Origin: Sitta carolinensis
Lineage: Eukaryota; Chordata; Aves; Passeriformes; Sittidae
NCBI GenBank assembly: GCA_032173965.1
Contig: CM063288.1
Location: 25,452,001-25,516,000 of the forward strand
Direction of reading: 5' to 3'
Length of the DNA: 64,000 nt
Part shown: piece after piece, positions 13,979-36,663 of the stretch
Layout of the letters: each line of letters begins with the position of its first letter
How positions within the stretch are numbered: position 1 is the stretch's first letter
Program-made: the position numbers and the translations under genes
Notes under the pieces: model-generated
What the model was told of the DNA's origin: nothing
The model's database searches: none
The model's input: the letters and a program-made list of their open reading frames with translations, nothing else

Positions 13979-16900
13979 TGAACCCTCTCAAATGTTCTCA
14001 GCTTCATTATGTATTTCAGAAGATGGTTACTATTTCATTATGTCTTAGAGTACTGGAAACTGTTCTTTGAGGTTTGTTGATTTGTTGTGCTCTTTACAAA
14101 AGTCAGTGAGAGATCAATGTTAAGAAGGAATGCAACAATCTTTCCTATCACAGTGAAAACTATCTCTTTATCCAGGATTTATCCAGTGTGTGACTCCCTA
14201 ATTTACCGAAGGGGAATAAATTTCTTGGTAATCTGTGTCCTCTAAAAAGTGGGGTTTCTTTGATCTCTTATGCGCAGTGAAGTGCCCATAAAGTTACCAG
14301 CACAGAATATGTGATTCTTCCATGTGATAGCAGTTTTGTCAGCCTTTTTGAGGCCACAGAGACCTTATTGCATTTTATTTACTATTGCTTTCTCTGTGAG
14401 GCCCTTCAGAGTGTTAGCAAAGATTTGTCTTTCAGAGCCCAATGTTTCAATATTCCAGCAAATATGAGGAACCTCAAAAGAATGTTCTGAAAGACCTGTC
14501 AATAACCTTCATTGCCTGCAAAATCCTCTGATGGTGCTCTGCCTGCTGGTAAGAAAAAGTTAGAGGGGATACAAGTAAGGAGAGAAAAGCCTAATGTTAC
14601 TTGTACTATGAGATAGTATATTCATAAGATGTGTTATGGGATTACTGCCCAAAATTGCTAGGTTTAGGAGCCCTACCTCAAAACACTGGGAAATGAAAAC
14701 TGCTTACTTGATAATATAAGTCATAGCTCTGAGGTTTCCTGAAATTATTTGGAAGCCCACTTTAATGTATGAAATCAAAAGTATATATATTTCAGAATAG
14801 AGGAATATAAAATCTGGTTTTAACAGAAATTGAGTCTTCATATATTTTAGATGTATTTACTCAGGTCTACATTATTTGCATTTAATAAAACCAGGGATTT
14901 TGGCAGTTTTTAAATTCTGCTAACAAATGTAGTGCCTTGCCATTTACAAGAGTCACCAGTTCTATTCCATATACCATATGAACATTTCTCAAATCTTTCT
15001 GTCTTACAATACATAAAAAAAACTTAGAAAAAAGTTTTCCTAGGCTGACTTAATATAAAACGTATGCATGTGGTGTTTGAAGTGGGCGTAAAAGAATTAT
15101 GCCCTGCTTATTGCTTTGTTTACCATACCTTTTAAACAGTCAGCACTGAAATGAGTAGAGCTGGGTTTGTATATCACCGTGTTGTGACCTGTGACCAGAA
15201 TGAATTCTGAGATTATTCAGTAGCAGCAACCCTAAACTCACCCTGAAAATACCATGCAGCCTTCCATCTTCATTTTAGGCTCTAAGTGCCAAGGTGTATT
15301 AACAAGGCTCCAGCTCAGTAGGGTGTGGAAGCACACGGCTTACCCCATACGTGGGCTGAAAATGGGTGTTTTCACAGTGAGGCTGACCTTGACTGAGGAC
15401 TGAAGTAGTTAATTTTTCTCCCTCTGTTTCCTACAGTTATATAGCTTAAAAGGTTAAAGTGTAACTGCATTTTTTTAATGTTGAGGAGCTGTGCAAATTA
15501 CAAATACAAAACTTTTGCAAGGGCAAACCTTTTCCTTGGTGGGTTCTCGAGTAGATGAGTCAAGCAAACTCGGGAATCTCCATTTCTGAAATGCACTGTA
15601 TCTACTTTGGATGAAGAGCTGTCTGGTTTTGTCAGTTTTTGGAGCTATGATTCCAAAGACTCTACGTAATTCAAACCCAACACATTCTATCTAACATGAC
15701 ACAAATTTGTAGTGTACTGTGTTAATGTTAAAATTATCCAAAAACACTATCATATATCTCTATGGATTTGCTTCTGCCTTTCTTGTCTTAGCAGGGTGTG
15801 CCATCAGTGGCCATTTAGTTTTTATTGCAGTATGGAGTACAGATAATTTTAAAGAAGCCAATATAAAATATCTGTCAGAAATGCTAAAGCTGAATACATG
15901 AAGCAATGATTTCAGTTATTTACTAGATTGTGACAAGATTACAACCTTATATTACCTTTGAGTATTACTTCTAAGAGCATTACAGTATGTCTATTGCAAA
16001 ATACAGTGCAGATTTTATAGTGACTGAATGACTGAGCTGTCAGCAAAGTATTTCTTAATTGTGGCTAAGTGCTTGGAAAGAACATGAAGCATGATGCAAA
16101 CAGGGGGTATCATCTTTTCAAGCTTTTCTGCCAATAATTGTTATGTGGTGCCATAATTTAAATATTTTTATCAGAAAGTCATTGCAAAAGCATGCAAATG
16201 TCTTATTTCCTTCATAAACCTTTGAAAATAACCCTCCTGGGTCTTTTGCCTTTTGCTGTCAGCTCTGAATGGCACCCCAGGGAGTTGAAATCTCTTATCA
16301 GGAATGAGCAGCCAGGCAAGGGGCAGTCAGCATATTGAGAGGCCATAATAGTGTGTTGGTCAAGGGCACCAGACAGGTACTGAAAGGTCTCTTGTTGTGT
16401 TAAACAAATGCTATTTCCTTCCTGCCTAAGTGAGAACTAATTTTTTTGTAAGCTTCTCGTTTGGCAAAAAATACAATAAGTATATATAAGGCAACCTTTG
16501 CAGTGATATTAGCGCTAGGTTATCATAAATCCACAGATTAAAAGTGCTGTGGTCAGTGAGAACAAGCATTGTAAGATTAAATAAAAGGACTAATTGAAAG
16601 TGGTGTACCATGGTAGACAGGGGATTGACACAATATTATGTAGATATAACCATGGACTAAGTAGAAAGTGAAAGAATAAAATGCACAGTATTTTTTCAAA
16701 AGTTATAGTTCTGATTGGACTACTCTGATGACTGAGCAGTTGTGTATTGTGGGAGTAGACGAAGGCTAAAAGTATTTTCTCTGTGATCTTTAAAATACTG
16801 AGAATTTATTGGTGAGAACTGTCAAATTTTACGTTATTTTTAATAATCCTTTATTATGATCTTTTAATTAAGCAATCAGATACCTGAGATATAGATGTGC

Positions 16901-17739
16901 TTCTAAAAATTAAAATCATTTGCAGAAGATTAATTAAATGTGTCTTGAGACCCTTAGATACAGGTTTTCAGTCTGCATTACTGACTGAAATATTATTTAG
17001 TACTGTGTTATTAGGGCTTTCTGCTTTCATATCTAGCAAACTCTCTGTTCTCTCACCTTCATATAAACTCTACTCTGAACTTTTTTGTCTGGATTCTGGT
17101 GATTCGGTTAATGTCAGAATTGATTTTACTGAAGTTGCATGCAGGTATATCAGTAGATTAAAACATCCCTGTCCTGATTTCCCTTGAGAGGGATAGTACC
17201 TCTTTGGTTGTTTGCTCTGTTCTGTTTAACCTCCAAATCTGGACAGCAAGCGAAATTTCCTCTTAGACAACTTCTGTCTGTTGCCTTCTGGTCCAGGAAA
17301 ATGAGAGGAGATCTTTGTCTTCCCCAAACAATTGAGAGACATCAGGAGCTGCCTAGAATGCTGGATGGTGCAGACAGGAGGGAGCTTTGAACAGAAGCTG
17401 TGGCTAGCAGACTCCTATAAATATTAGAGAACAAACATCACTGGGCTGCAGAGATGAGCTTATCAGGAGGGCACTGTTCAGAGCTTGTTGCAGCTGTAGA
17501 AGACATTGAAAGCTGACAGGCTAAGATTTAGCAAAGCTGAAGGAAGGACCTGCCCAGCAAGGACAAAATGAACAGTAGAGACTGATTCTTGAAGTGTTAG
17601 GATGTTTTTCAGTTTTGTATTGTAGTCTTTTTTGTTGTGGGGTGTTTGTTTTGTTTTTAACTTCAACCTGTGTCTCTGTTGAGTAAATTTTATTAATACT
17701 TGAGAGTGTTCCTGTCTCAATGTTCCCCTCTTAAAGGAA

Positions 17740-19370
17740 AGAAATGAGCAAGAAATTGGGCAAAGGGAACAAGAGACCTGCGTGGATGAATAGAGAACTC
17801 CTGTCATTACTCAAGCGTAAGCAGGAAATACACAGGAGATGGAAATGGGGTCAGGTCACTTGGAATGAATATAGAGGGGTTGTCAGAGTAAGTAAATACG
17901 AGATAAGGAAGGCCACAGCCCATCTGGAATTAAATCTGGCCAAGGATGTCAAGGACAACAAGAAGGGTTTCTTCAAATACATCCATAACAAAAGGAAAAC
18001 CAAGGATAATGTGTGGCCATTACTAAACATAACCGGGAGTCTGGTAACAGGGGATGTAGAGAAGACAGAGTTACCAAACACCTATTTTGCTTTGGTCTTC
18101 ATTGACAAGGCCGGCTCTCAGGATTCTCTGACCTGGGAGACAAGGGTAAAGGAATGTTGGAAATAATTTCCCTTGGTCAAGAAAGATTGGGTTAGAGAGC
18201 ACCTAGGCACCTGACATAAACAAGTCCATAGGCTCTGATGGGATGCATCCACGAGTGCTGAGTGCTTTGGAGGACATTCAGAGTCATCTTTGAAAGGTCG
18301 TGGTGGTCAGGAGTGGTGCCCAGGGACTGGAAGAAAACAAGTATCATCCCAGTCTTCAGAAAGGGCAAGAAGGAGGACTCAGGGAACTCTGTTCACATGG
18401 ATGACAAGAAGGTAATCAGGAGTAGCCAGCATAGATTCACTAATGGTAAATCATGCATGACTAATGTGATTGCCTTTTACAATGAAACGAGTACCTGGAT
18501 GGATGAGGGACATTGTCTACCTCGACTTCAGCAAGGCTGTCGACGCTGTCTCTCACCACGTCCTCGCAGGCTCACTCAGGGAGTGTGGACTAGATGAGTG
18601 GACAGTGAGGCCAGTGAGAACTGGCTGAACAGTGGCACAGGGGCTCATTGGAGGCCTTGGTGCACCCCAAGGTTCAACACCGGGTCCATTACTCATCAGT
18701 GACTTGGATGAAGGGGCAGATACCCTCAGCAGGTTTGCTGGGAGGAGTGGCTGATCCCCCGAGAGTTGTGCAGCCCTTCAGAGGGACCCTGACAGGTTGG
18801 AGAGATGGGCAGGGAGGAGCCTTCTGAAATTCAACACAGGGAAATTCAGGGTCCCACATCCAGGGAGGAACAGACCCACTCACCAGCACAGACTGGGACT
18901 GACCTGCTGGGGCAGCTCTGTGGAAAAGACCTGGGGGTCCTGGTGGACAGTGAGCTGTTCCTGAGCCACCAGCGAGCCCCTGTGGCCAAGAAGGCCAATG
19001 GGATCCTGGGGTGCCTTAGGAAGAGCATTGCCAGCAGGTCGGGAGGTGATCCTGCCCTCTGCTCAGCCCTGGTGAGGCACATCTGGAGTGCTGTGTCCAG
19101 TTCTGGGCTCCTCAGCACAAGAGAGACACAGAGCTCCTGGAGCGAGTCCAGAGGATGGCAACAAAGATGATTAAGGAACTGGAGCATCTCTCTTATGAGG
19201 AAAGGCCAAGGGAGCTCAAGGTTGTGCAGTCTCCCTCAGTGGAGGTATTCAAGAACCACCTGGACACTGTCCTGTGTTATGTGCTCCAGGATAGCCCTGC
19301 TTGAGCAGGGGGATTGGACCTGATGACCCACTGTTCTCCCTTCCAACCTTCCCCACTCTGGAGCTATGTG
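17740..19370 (+). mobile_element. CR1 LINE, 5'-truncated and internally deleted
   Basis: The plus-strand frame at 17744-18166 reads KRPAWMNRELLSLLKRKQE, then VRKATAHLELNLAKDVKD-type wording, NKKGFFKYI and NKRKTKDN. This is the region between endonuclease and reverse transcriptase in CR1 ORF2. Further on come GVVPRDWKKTSIIPVFRKGK, KKVIRSSQHRFTNGKSCMTN, a remnant of LFNIFINDLDEGA, KDLGVLVDSEL, KKANGILGCLRKSIASRS and a 3' region with TTGGACCTGATGACC and CTTCCAACC. The frame is broken by stops and shifts, and segments of reverse transcriptase are missing, so it is a dead copy in the same orientation as PARD3B. The 3' boundary is approximate. Confidence 0.94.
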
Positions 19371-22300
19371 AAAAATACAGGCCAGGCCATCTCAAAGCTC
19401 TCACCATGCTCTGAGGAATCACCACTTAGCTATCTGGACATTGATTTACGTGCAGATTTCTTGTTTATCCTGCTACAATTGAGATACTTTCCTATGTCTG
19501 CAGTAGGGAATAGCTTCAGTGATATACTATCATTTAATTCCTGAACTGCTGGGGTATGATACATTTATTATGGAAAATACATGATGTGGTAGTTGGCTGG
19601 GTAATTTATAACATAAAGCTATAGGTTTTTTCCAGGCTAGAAACATATTTGTTTTGCAGCTCATTTCATTCATTCTATGTCTGAGTGAATTCAGATTCTA
19701 GGGTGATCTCAAGGTAACAAGTGTTTCTAATAGAATTCAAGGTTTAGTGCATTGGAGAGGGTTTCCTTTACCAGACCATAATTCAGCTGATGGTGGTTGC
19801 TATATTGTGAAGTATTAATGTCTTGGGATTATGTTTCAGCCAAGTCAGGGAAATAGAAGCAGTAGGAATCCAGCTCTGTGAGTCACTATCAGCATTTAAT
19901 ATTCATACCTGCATATTCTAGGAACAGGAGCCATCATTCATTAAATTAGAAGTTAATTGATGAGCTGTTATCTTAAGGATGGCTGGAGATCTTCTTGTCA
20001 TCAGGGAAAGGTTTTGCTTGGGAAGAGCATTATGATCAGGATAATAATTTGAAAATGTTCAGCAAGTATAGGATTAAATCAAGCTTCTAGGTTTTGTTCA
20101 TCCCTTTTTTCTCCTCTGGCTTTTCTCCTTTCTTCCTTCTAACATCCTTCCACAAACAGGGTTTTCAATTTTGTATTTGCACCAAATAGTTTTGATGTTG
20201 TAGACTTACTACCAGGCTTTTGCTATCAGATGCTGATACACGAGTAGCTGAGGAAAATTTTCAGGGAGTAAAGACAGAGTTTACTTGCCTTACAGTGAAT
20301 TAATCACTGACTTGTGGATATGCATCTCCTTTCTTCTTACCCATCCCTGTGAAATCTTTGACTTGTCATTCAGCCTCCATCAGGGGTAACAAATTTTTGA
20401 TTTAGACTATTAGACAAAGTTCAACATAATTTTTAAATCGGCTTTTGCTGGATCTTTGGATAGAGCTGAATATAAATAATGAAAAGGAGAGATTTTTGGG
20501 ATGATTGGACTGTGTCGTACAAGAAACTCGTGAAGGACTTTAAATAATATTAGAGAGTTCTCCAGTAATAAATAAAAGCAGCTTACATTAAATTTACTGA
20601 GGTTTTGACATGATTAAGTCATCTGTTCCATAGAAAATTGTAACAATGGAAAATGGTAGACAAATGTTACAGAATCCATTTTAATTACTAAGGAAAACAT
20701 AGGAAATTAAATACTGGCTAAAGTTTGCTGTACTTGTCTGGAGTCTTGGTGAACAGGACTTAGAGTGCATGCTTAGTGATGTGGTAGATTATTAACAAGG
20801 GCTATTCCACAGCATAATTATGTTAACGGAAGCTGGCAAATAGACAACATTGAGCAACTCTGATGGGTGACCAAATTCAGCTTTATGTGAAGTCCGAGTT
20901 GGTGCTGAGGTAGCACTATAGAGCAGCTTGCTCTGGTTAGGACAGTCATGAGCACTGGGGGCTGTATGTCCTGTGGTAACAGCCCCTCACTGCCTCTCTC
21001 GTGGTATGGGCAAAGACAAAACCACAGTATTGACATAGAGAAGGGGCAAATCTAGTGCTGATGTCACGGATTAAAGTGGAAGGAGAAGAGAAACACACAG
21101 GAACTACTTACCCAGGGGAACAGGAAAGTAATACCAAGTCCTGTCCTAAAGGCAGGAGTCATCACTTGTCTGAAACTTTTAGAAGAATTGCTTCTGTCCA
21201 GTTCTTGACAAGATGTGGCCGTCAAGTAGAGGTCTGATCTGAGTTTGGAATCAATTGCCAAGAATATGTGCAAGTTGAAAAAACCAGAAAATCTTTTCTC
21301 TAAAACCTTGAGCAAGTTAAATGCAAAATGGTTATGTTACAAGGCCAGTAGTGGGTTTTTTCCTTATCCTAACTCTTCTGAAGTCAGAGGAGGAGTGTTT
21401 ACAAGTTATCGAAACATCAACTGTTTTGTTCACAGCTGTTACAAATTAATAGGTTTTGGGGGGTTATGTTCAGGATGTCCATATCCAAAGCTAAGAAATA
21501 AAAGTGACACGTGTAAGTGAGAACTCTGTGCTTCTGGTGAACAAAAACAGAAGCACAAATGTGTAACTTAGGTACTGGAGATGGTAGCAAGACAATTGTC
21601 AGTGTTGGTACCATGTCATTTTATATTTGGCAGTTAGGCAAACTGTGTTGACTTTAATAGTAGTTGCATTCCAGGAAATTGTAAACATGGTGCATATTGG
21701 GATTGAGATTGATAGTCAGTTTTCTGGCTGATGTGATTCCTCTCTACTCAGTGGTTGCTCCTCATCAGTGAAAGGGCATCTGAAACAAATGCAAGTGTAC
21801 TTAGGTGCTACTGTTGCTTCAGGATATTCATTTCTGCCCTTAGTTCTGGGATCGTCCTTCGGTCGATCAGACAGCATGACAGCTGAGTGTACAGGTGGGC
21901 TCTGGCTGCTGAGGAAACATCTGTACTGCTAGCACCTTTGCTGACAATTGCATTGATACTGTATATGCTGCAGCTTAGGTCCTGGAGGTGATCTCTCACT
22001 GGGGAGGAGGAGGATTGACCCAGCTACTGCACTGCTTGCAGGTGGCCTCTACTTGATAATTTAACGTAAGAATTTGACACCCTTGGAAGCAGCAGTCAGT
22101 CATCTTTCAACTTGTAATGGTTGTCTGCACGCTTCCTTTTCACAGGTTTTTTTCCCTATTAATTTTTTAATACTACTGTTTCAAAGAATAGAAAAATGTC
22201 CAAATTACAAGAAACAAGCTTATTGATTGTCTTAGAGTTACGTGGAGAAGGAAAAATGGAATAAAACTGAATGTGTTGCATAATGTCTTTTGCACTAACA

Positions 22301-23104
22301 CTTTCCATGAACACTTTATTCTGTAATAAGTCCTCTTGTTCTTGTTCTATTTTTGAGGTGTGTCAAGAGAAATATTTCAGGCAAAAATTTGATTTTGTTT
22401 AATTTATGATTCTAACCTGCTTTTAAAAAGTCAACCACACCCCCTTTCCCCTCTGCCCAGCAACAGACAGCCCTACAAAACTGCAGATACAGTGTACAGT
22501 AAAAGAAAGTTCTTTCTGATCTTCTGAAGCTGTGTATGTTTGACTTGACAGTCTTGTAAACAGCTCTCTAATCTAGAGAAAATCTTGGGATTAACTTATA
22601 TCAGAAAAAAAAAGGAACACTCAAACCTCTGTGGGCTGTACTAAGGGAGTTAGTGCAGAATAAGTTACTGTGCCTTCAATTTTCACCTTTGCTTTTGTTA
22701 TACCAGCTTTGCTCTGCAGACAGATTTAAGGGAAGGATAATTTTTAAGGATGAAACTCAATTTTCAAAGGGGAATGGGATTTAACAGTACAACTATCATT
22801 ATAGTTTGTGAGCTGCATGTAGAGATGTTGAGAGTTTTATGACTTACATTTTTAATGCAGCTGTGTTATAAACGTCTTTTCTACATTCTGCTGCAACATC
22901 AGTTTTATATCATGTGGAACTAAGCTATTTTACCTTCTATTTATGCATATTCCCAGGTATCATTAAAAATAATATTTTAAGCCAGATCTTGTGACAAAAT
23001 GTCAGCTAAGTGCACTGATGATTATAAGGCTGTTTCTTCAGGCTAGTTTTTGGAAAAGAGGACTATTTCTTGTTGTACAAATCTGTGAATACCACTCATT
23101 CTGA

Positions 23105-32774
<9,670 letters not shown>

Positions 32775-32904
32775 GAACGCTCAGACCAGGGAGTCTTTCA
32801 AAAATCAGCCTTTGACGGGAGCCATAACTTTGCAGCTGCTTCCCGACGCAATGATACCATTCTCCAGCAATTTGTAACAAGCAGTCCTCAGGAAGGAATC
32901 AAAG
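32775..32904 (+). CDS. PARD3B: PARD3B exon in the linker after PDZ3
   Basis: This 130-nt exon follows CCCTTAG and ends before GTAGTC. The frame continues in phase 0 from GHTE: 43 codons from ERSDQGVF through SRRNDTILQQF to SSPQEGIK, then one leftover base. SRRND followed by SPQ and a Lys aligns with the PARD3B linker, where SRRND and CSPQ have the same spacing. The segment is weakly conserved and probably disordered; no domain is expected. An internal GT at 32874 would, if used as donor, end the exon after 99 nt (see findings). No other in-frame donor was seen. Confidence 0.88.
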
Positions 32905-35900
32905 GTAGTCTCTACATACCCTTCTCAGTGCTGAGACAGAGAGTGCTTTGTGGGGTTTTTTTCTGAAATCCACAGCCACCAAAAGCGGTTAATTAGAGTA
33001 AGTGCACACTATGTTACTTTGAAGCTTGGAGATCCAGCGAGGGTGGGAGAGCTGACTCAGAAGTTGTGAATGAGATTCCTGGCACAAATTCCAGTTTAAG
33101 TAACAGTTTCTAGCTCGCTGCCCCAACACGTAAGGCTGGGTAAAAAACAAATGATGAGTGCAAAATATATGTTGTCAAAATGTTTATTTTCTATATATCT
33201 TTAATGAGCGCAATGATTTTTACATTTAATTTTTAGATTATGTCCTGGGTTATTATAAGCTTAATTAATTAATACTAAAACATGATGTTTGAAAAGTGCA
33301 CTTGCTTATTTTAGACTTTAAGGTAAAATTTGTTCAAAGGTTAGAAACATTCCTCTAATTTACAAACTGGAATTATATTAATGAACTCATTAAAAAGAAT
33401 TAGGTAATTGTGTAAATTGTGCAAAGAAAACCTACATGTGTGAGCATATGGAAGCATACAAGTAAGAGCATTTAAGGCCACTTCTCTTCCTGTCTTTTTT
33501 CATTTCTGATGGCATACTGTATTATCTGTCCAATTTGCTCCTGACTCAGCAAGGTACTAGTTACTTGAAAAGTTTAAGTATTTGAGATGGTCTTGACCCC
33601 TATCATTTTAAGTGTGCTCTCATTCTTCAAGCCAGGCACATTGCTAAATACCTTTCAGTAGGAAAAAAGATTTTCTTTGATGTAGTTGAATTATGCATGA
33701 TTTTTCCCACTTTCCTAGGCAACTCTGGAATCAGGGTAGCCTGCAAAAAGTAATTTCATAGGCTACTGTGATGACTGTGTGGGGTATTTTTAATCAAAAC
33801 CAAAGAGCCCTTATCTGTAAATTGAGAGAAACTCCCATAGAATTTAGTGGTAACTTATTTGTGTTGACTTCAATATTTTGACACTGTGACTCCAGGCAAA
33901 GAATTACATATAGTCTGAAGCATTGTAAATATTCAAAGATCAGATCCTTTTGCTTACATCTACCTTACATTACTCTTGCATGGAATTTACACTCATTCTG
34001 TAGTTTCAGGAGAAAAGGGTCCAATCCTTGGAGCTATCCTGTCCTGTAGACTTAGGCATTATCAAAGAAATATCAGAAAGCAGCAAATACCTTTAGATGC
34101 TTCCTTAAAAACCATAAAAGTAAATGCTCTGAAACCATTGATGCAGATGAATGGTGACTGCTAACCTGTCATGTAAATTCAAAACAAAGCACGTAAAGAG
34201 TTGTACTTTTGGATAAGGATTCTTCAGCTGCGATCCAAAAATCAGGATGGCTAGTTTTCAGCTCAGTCATAACATCATTTTAAATAGGCATCTTTTAGTT
34301 AAAGAATTATGGTAAGAAGGCATTATAGCAAGAAAAAGTGACGGCCTCAGAAGAGGAGGTGTTGCATGTGAAAAGAAAGCTTTGGAGTGCTGCTGGCACA
34401 GGAAGGGTTTGGCATCGCTGTGTCTTCAAGCTATGGCCTAGGAAGTGATTGGAATTTGATGTCAGTGGACAAGAGATGACAAAGGTGTTGCTACCACTTA
34501 CTCAAGATACCACTGTATTGCAATTTGTGTTGAAGATCTGGCATGTGATGAGTAAAACTTCAGTGATCTTAATGGAAAACTGCACAGGCACTTGCAGCAG
34601 GAGGGCTGTGGGACAGCTCTGATAAGAGATTGTTTTGGTGAAAGACAATTTGGTCTCACACATTGCAGAAATATTACTTTTATTTTGAAATCATAGTATT
34701 AATTATTGTTGAGCCAATGCTTACTCTGCTTTCCATATGACCCTGTCACCTATTTTCTCCCATCACTGGTTTAATTTTTTTTGCATTGTTTCTTTAAAAG
34801 TTTAGTCCTCAGTGTTTCAAGGCATCATCGATAAGGGTGAAACTCTTTGCTTGTGAATAACCCTCTTTTATCTCAACTGTGAACTTTTCAGTTATGTGTC
34901 AGTTTAAGGATATGAGTCACAGACCTAGTAAGCTTCTTGTGTCAGGCAGGAACAGGTCATAAGTGTGCTATCCACATCTTGAACATAAAAGTGCAGTTGG
35001 TACATTTTTTGCAAAGAATAGTGAAACACAGAGGAGATTTTTGACATAATATGGGATCTGATGTAAGAATTTAATGTAGGAGATGTATTGTGTTTCATAA
35101 AATGCCACTTTCTTAATTAATGTTTTCTAATAAGTTATTTCCAGTACCATTCACTGCTCCTACCAATAAAATTCTTATAAAAGCTCAGCAAAAATACACT
35201 GAAGCTTGGCCTGCTAATATTGCTGTCTGTTTTAAGAGTCTATTTTATTATATATGAGCAAAAAAAACTAATGTCTGGGGAAAAGTGCTTATAGCCAAAA
35301 CATTAAATTTTGTCTTGCCTGTGGATATTTAAATAAAGGGGGAGGGGATAATGATCCAATATTGAAATGCCAGTGTTTGTTCTATTTTTGCATGAATAAC
35401 ACTTGCTGCCTTCAGGTCCTCACTTCTTTTGCTGCCAAGCTGTTGCACAGTGGTTTTTAGAACAATCTCATTGAGAATTGATACTTCAGTGCCAGCAGCT
35501 TTACATTTCTGGTGTTGAAAGATTACTGGAATGTGTTTCATTAGAGGTTCTGATATATTTCTTATAACCCTATATTATAAATACTTACAGGGAAAATGCT
35601 GTCATCTCTATGTTAAGTAGAAAGATAATCAAACTTTCTTTACTACCTGAGAGTGCCAAATCCTCATGGTTGTACAAGCACCTCTGTTTTCATACATACG
35701 TGGTAACATCAAGATAGAAAATTAAGAAGTAAAAATTTTGATTATTCACATTTTCCCTGTAAATGCTGCATGTATCTTACAGACAGACTCAATTTTTACT
35801 CTGCCTGACTTACTCTTTTTTACTCTCTTAGTCTGTTTAATATCTGAAAATTCAATACATTTCGTTCAGTGCTTAGATTTATCTGGATCTGTTAAGCAGC

Positions 35901-36230
35901 TCATTTCCTGAGGTCTCGAACATGGAGCCAGTGACTGCCCCTTAGGTTAAATTCTCTCATGCTCTGGCTCCTGCTCCCATTTTACTGGGAGCTGTAATCC
36001 CTTGTGATCATTTCCAATTCACCGGGGAAGTCTGACGTTTTTCTGTATGTACCCTTTTGTTACTGTAAGAAAAATACCAGTGGTAACCCATGATCAAACG
36101 GCCTTGGTGAAATGATGTACCAATTACTGTGAATCTAAGTTAGTATAACTACATGATGTACTCAGTCTCTTGCCATGGCTTTAGGAGTCTGCTCAAAAAG
36201 GCAAACCACATTTTAAGTGTGGTGCAGTTC

Positions 36231-36283
36231 TTTTTTTTGTTTGTTTGTTTGTTTGTTAGGCTTTTTGTTGGTTTGGGGGGGGG
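36231..36283. repeat. (GTTT)n simple repeat followed by a G9 run
   Basis: An eight-T run leads into GTTT units up to about 36257; after a short spacer there are nine consecutive G at 36275-36283. Confidence 0.93.
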
Positions 36284-36580
36284 TGATGCTGTGACATCAA
36301 AGAGAGATGTAACAGAGATGACAAAGTTGGAGTGAGAGGAGAAAGAGGAGTTTACTTTTTTTGACTTTACCTTATATACCTTTCACAGAAAGGGACCACA
36401 TTGCAAGACAGAGGTTCAACTTCTTCAGTTCCACTGGTCTTTGAAAATGTCCATCAATTGTCCCTTCTAACTGGAAAGAATGTCAACAATAATATTGTTT
36501 ATAGAAAATTCGTGAGAAACTGACTCCTAAATATGTAAATAATCAGAAGGCTAGAAAGATCAGTAAAAGAACAAGGAGAT

Positions 36581-36663
36581 GGGGGGGGGGGGTTGTTTAG
36601 GTTTGTGTTTTTTTGATGTGGGTTTGTTTTGGTTTGTTTTTTGGTTTTTTTTGGAGGGGGGAG
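36581..36663. repeat. G12 run and G/T-rich low-complexity block
   Basis: Twelve consecutive G at 36581-36592 are followed by about 60 nt composed almost only of G and T, ending in G-rich GGAGGGGGGAGG. The plus (coding) strand is the G-rich one. Confidence 0.93.

Noticed and set aside
17395..17740. Possible LTR upstream of the CR1 copy (TATAAATA near 17416, TTTATTAA near the end)
   Set aside because: No paired LTR, no clear TG...CA ends or target duplication, and no viral coding sequence; the motifs are common in AT-rich DNA.
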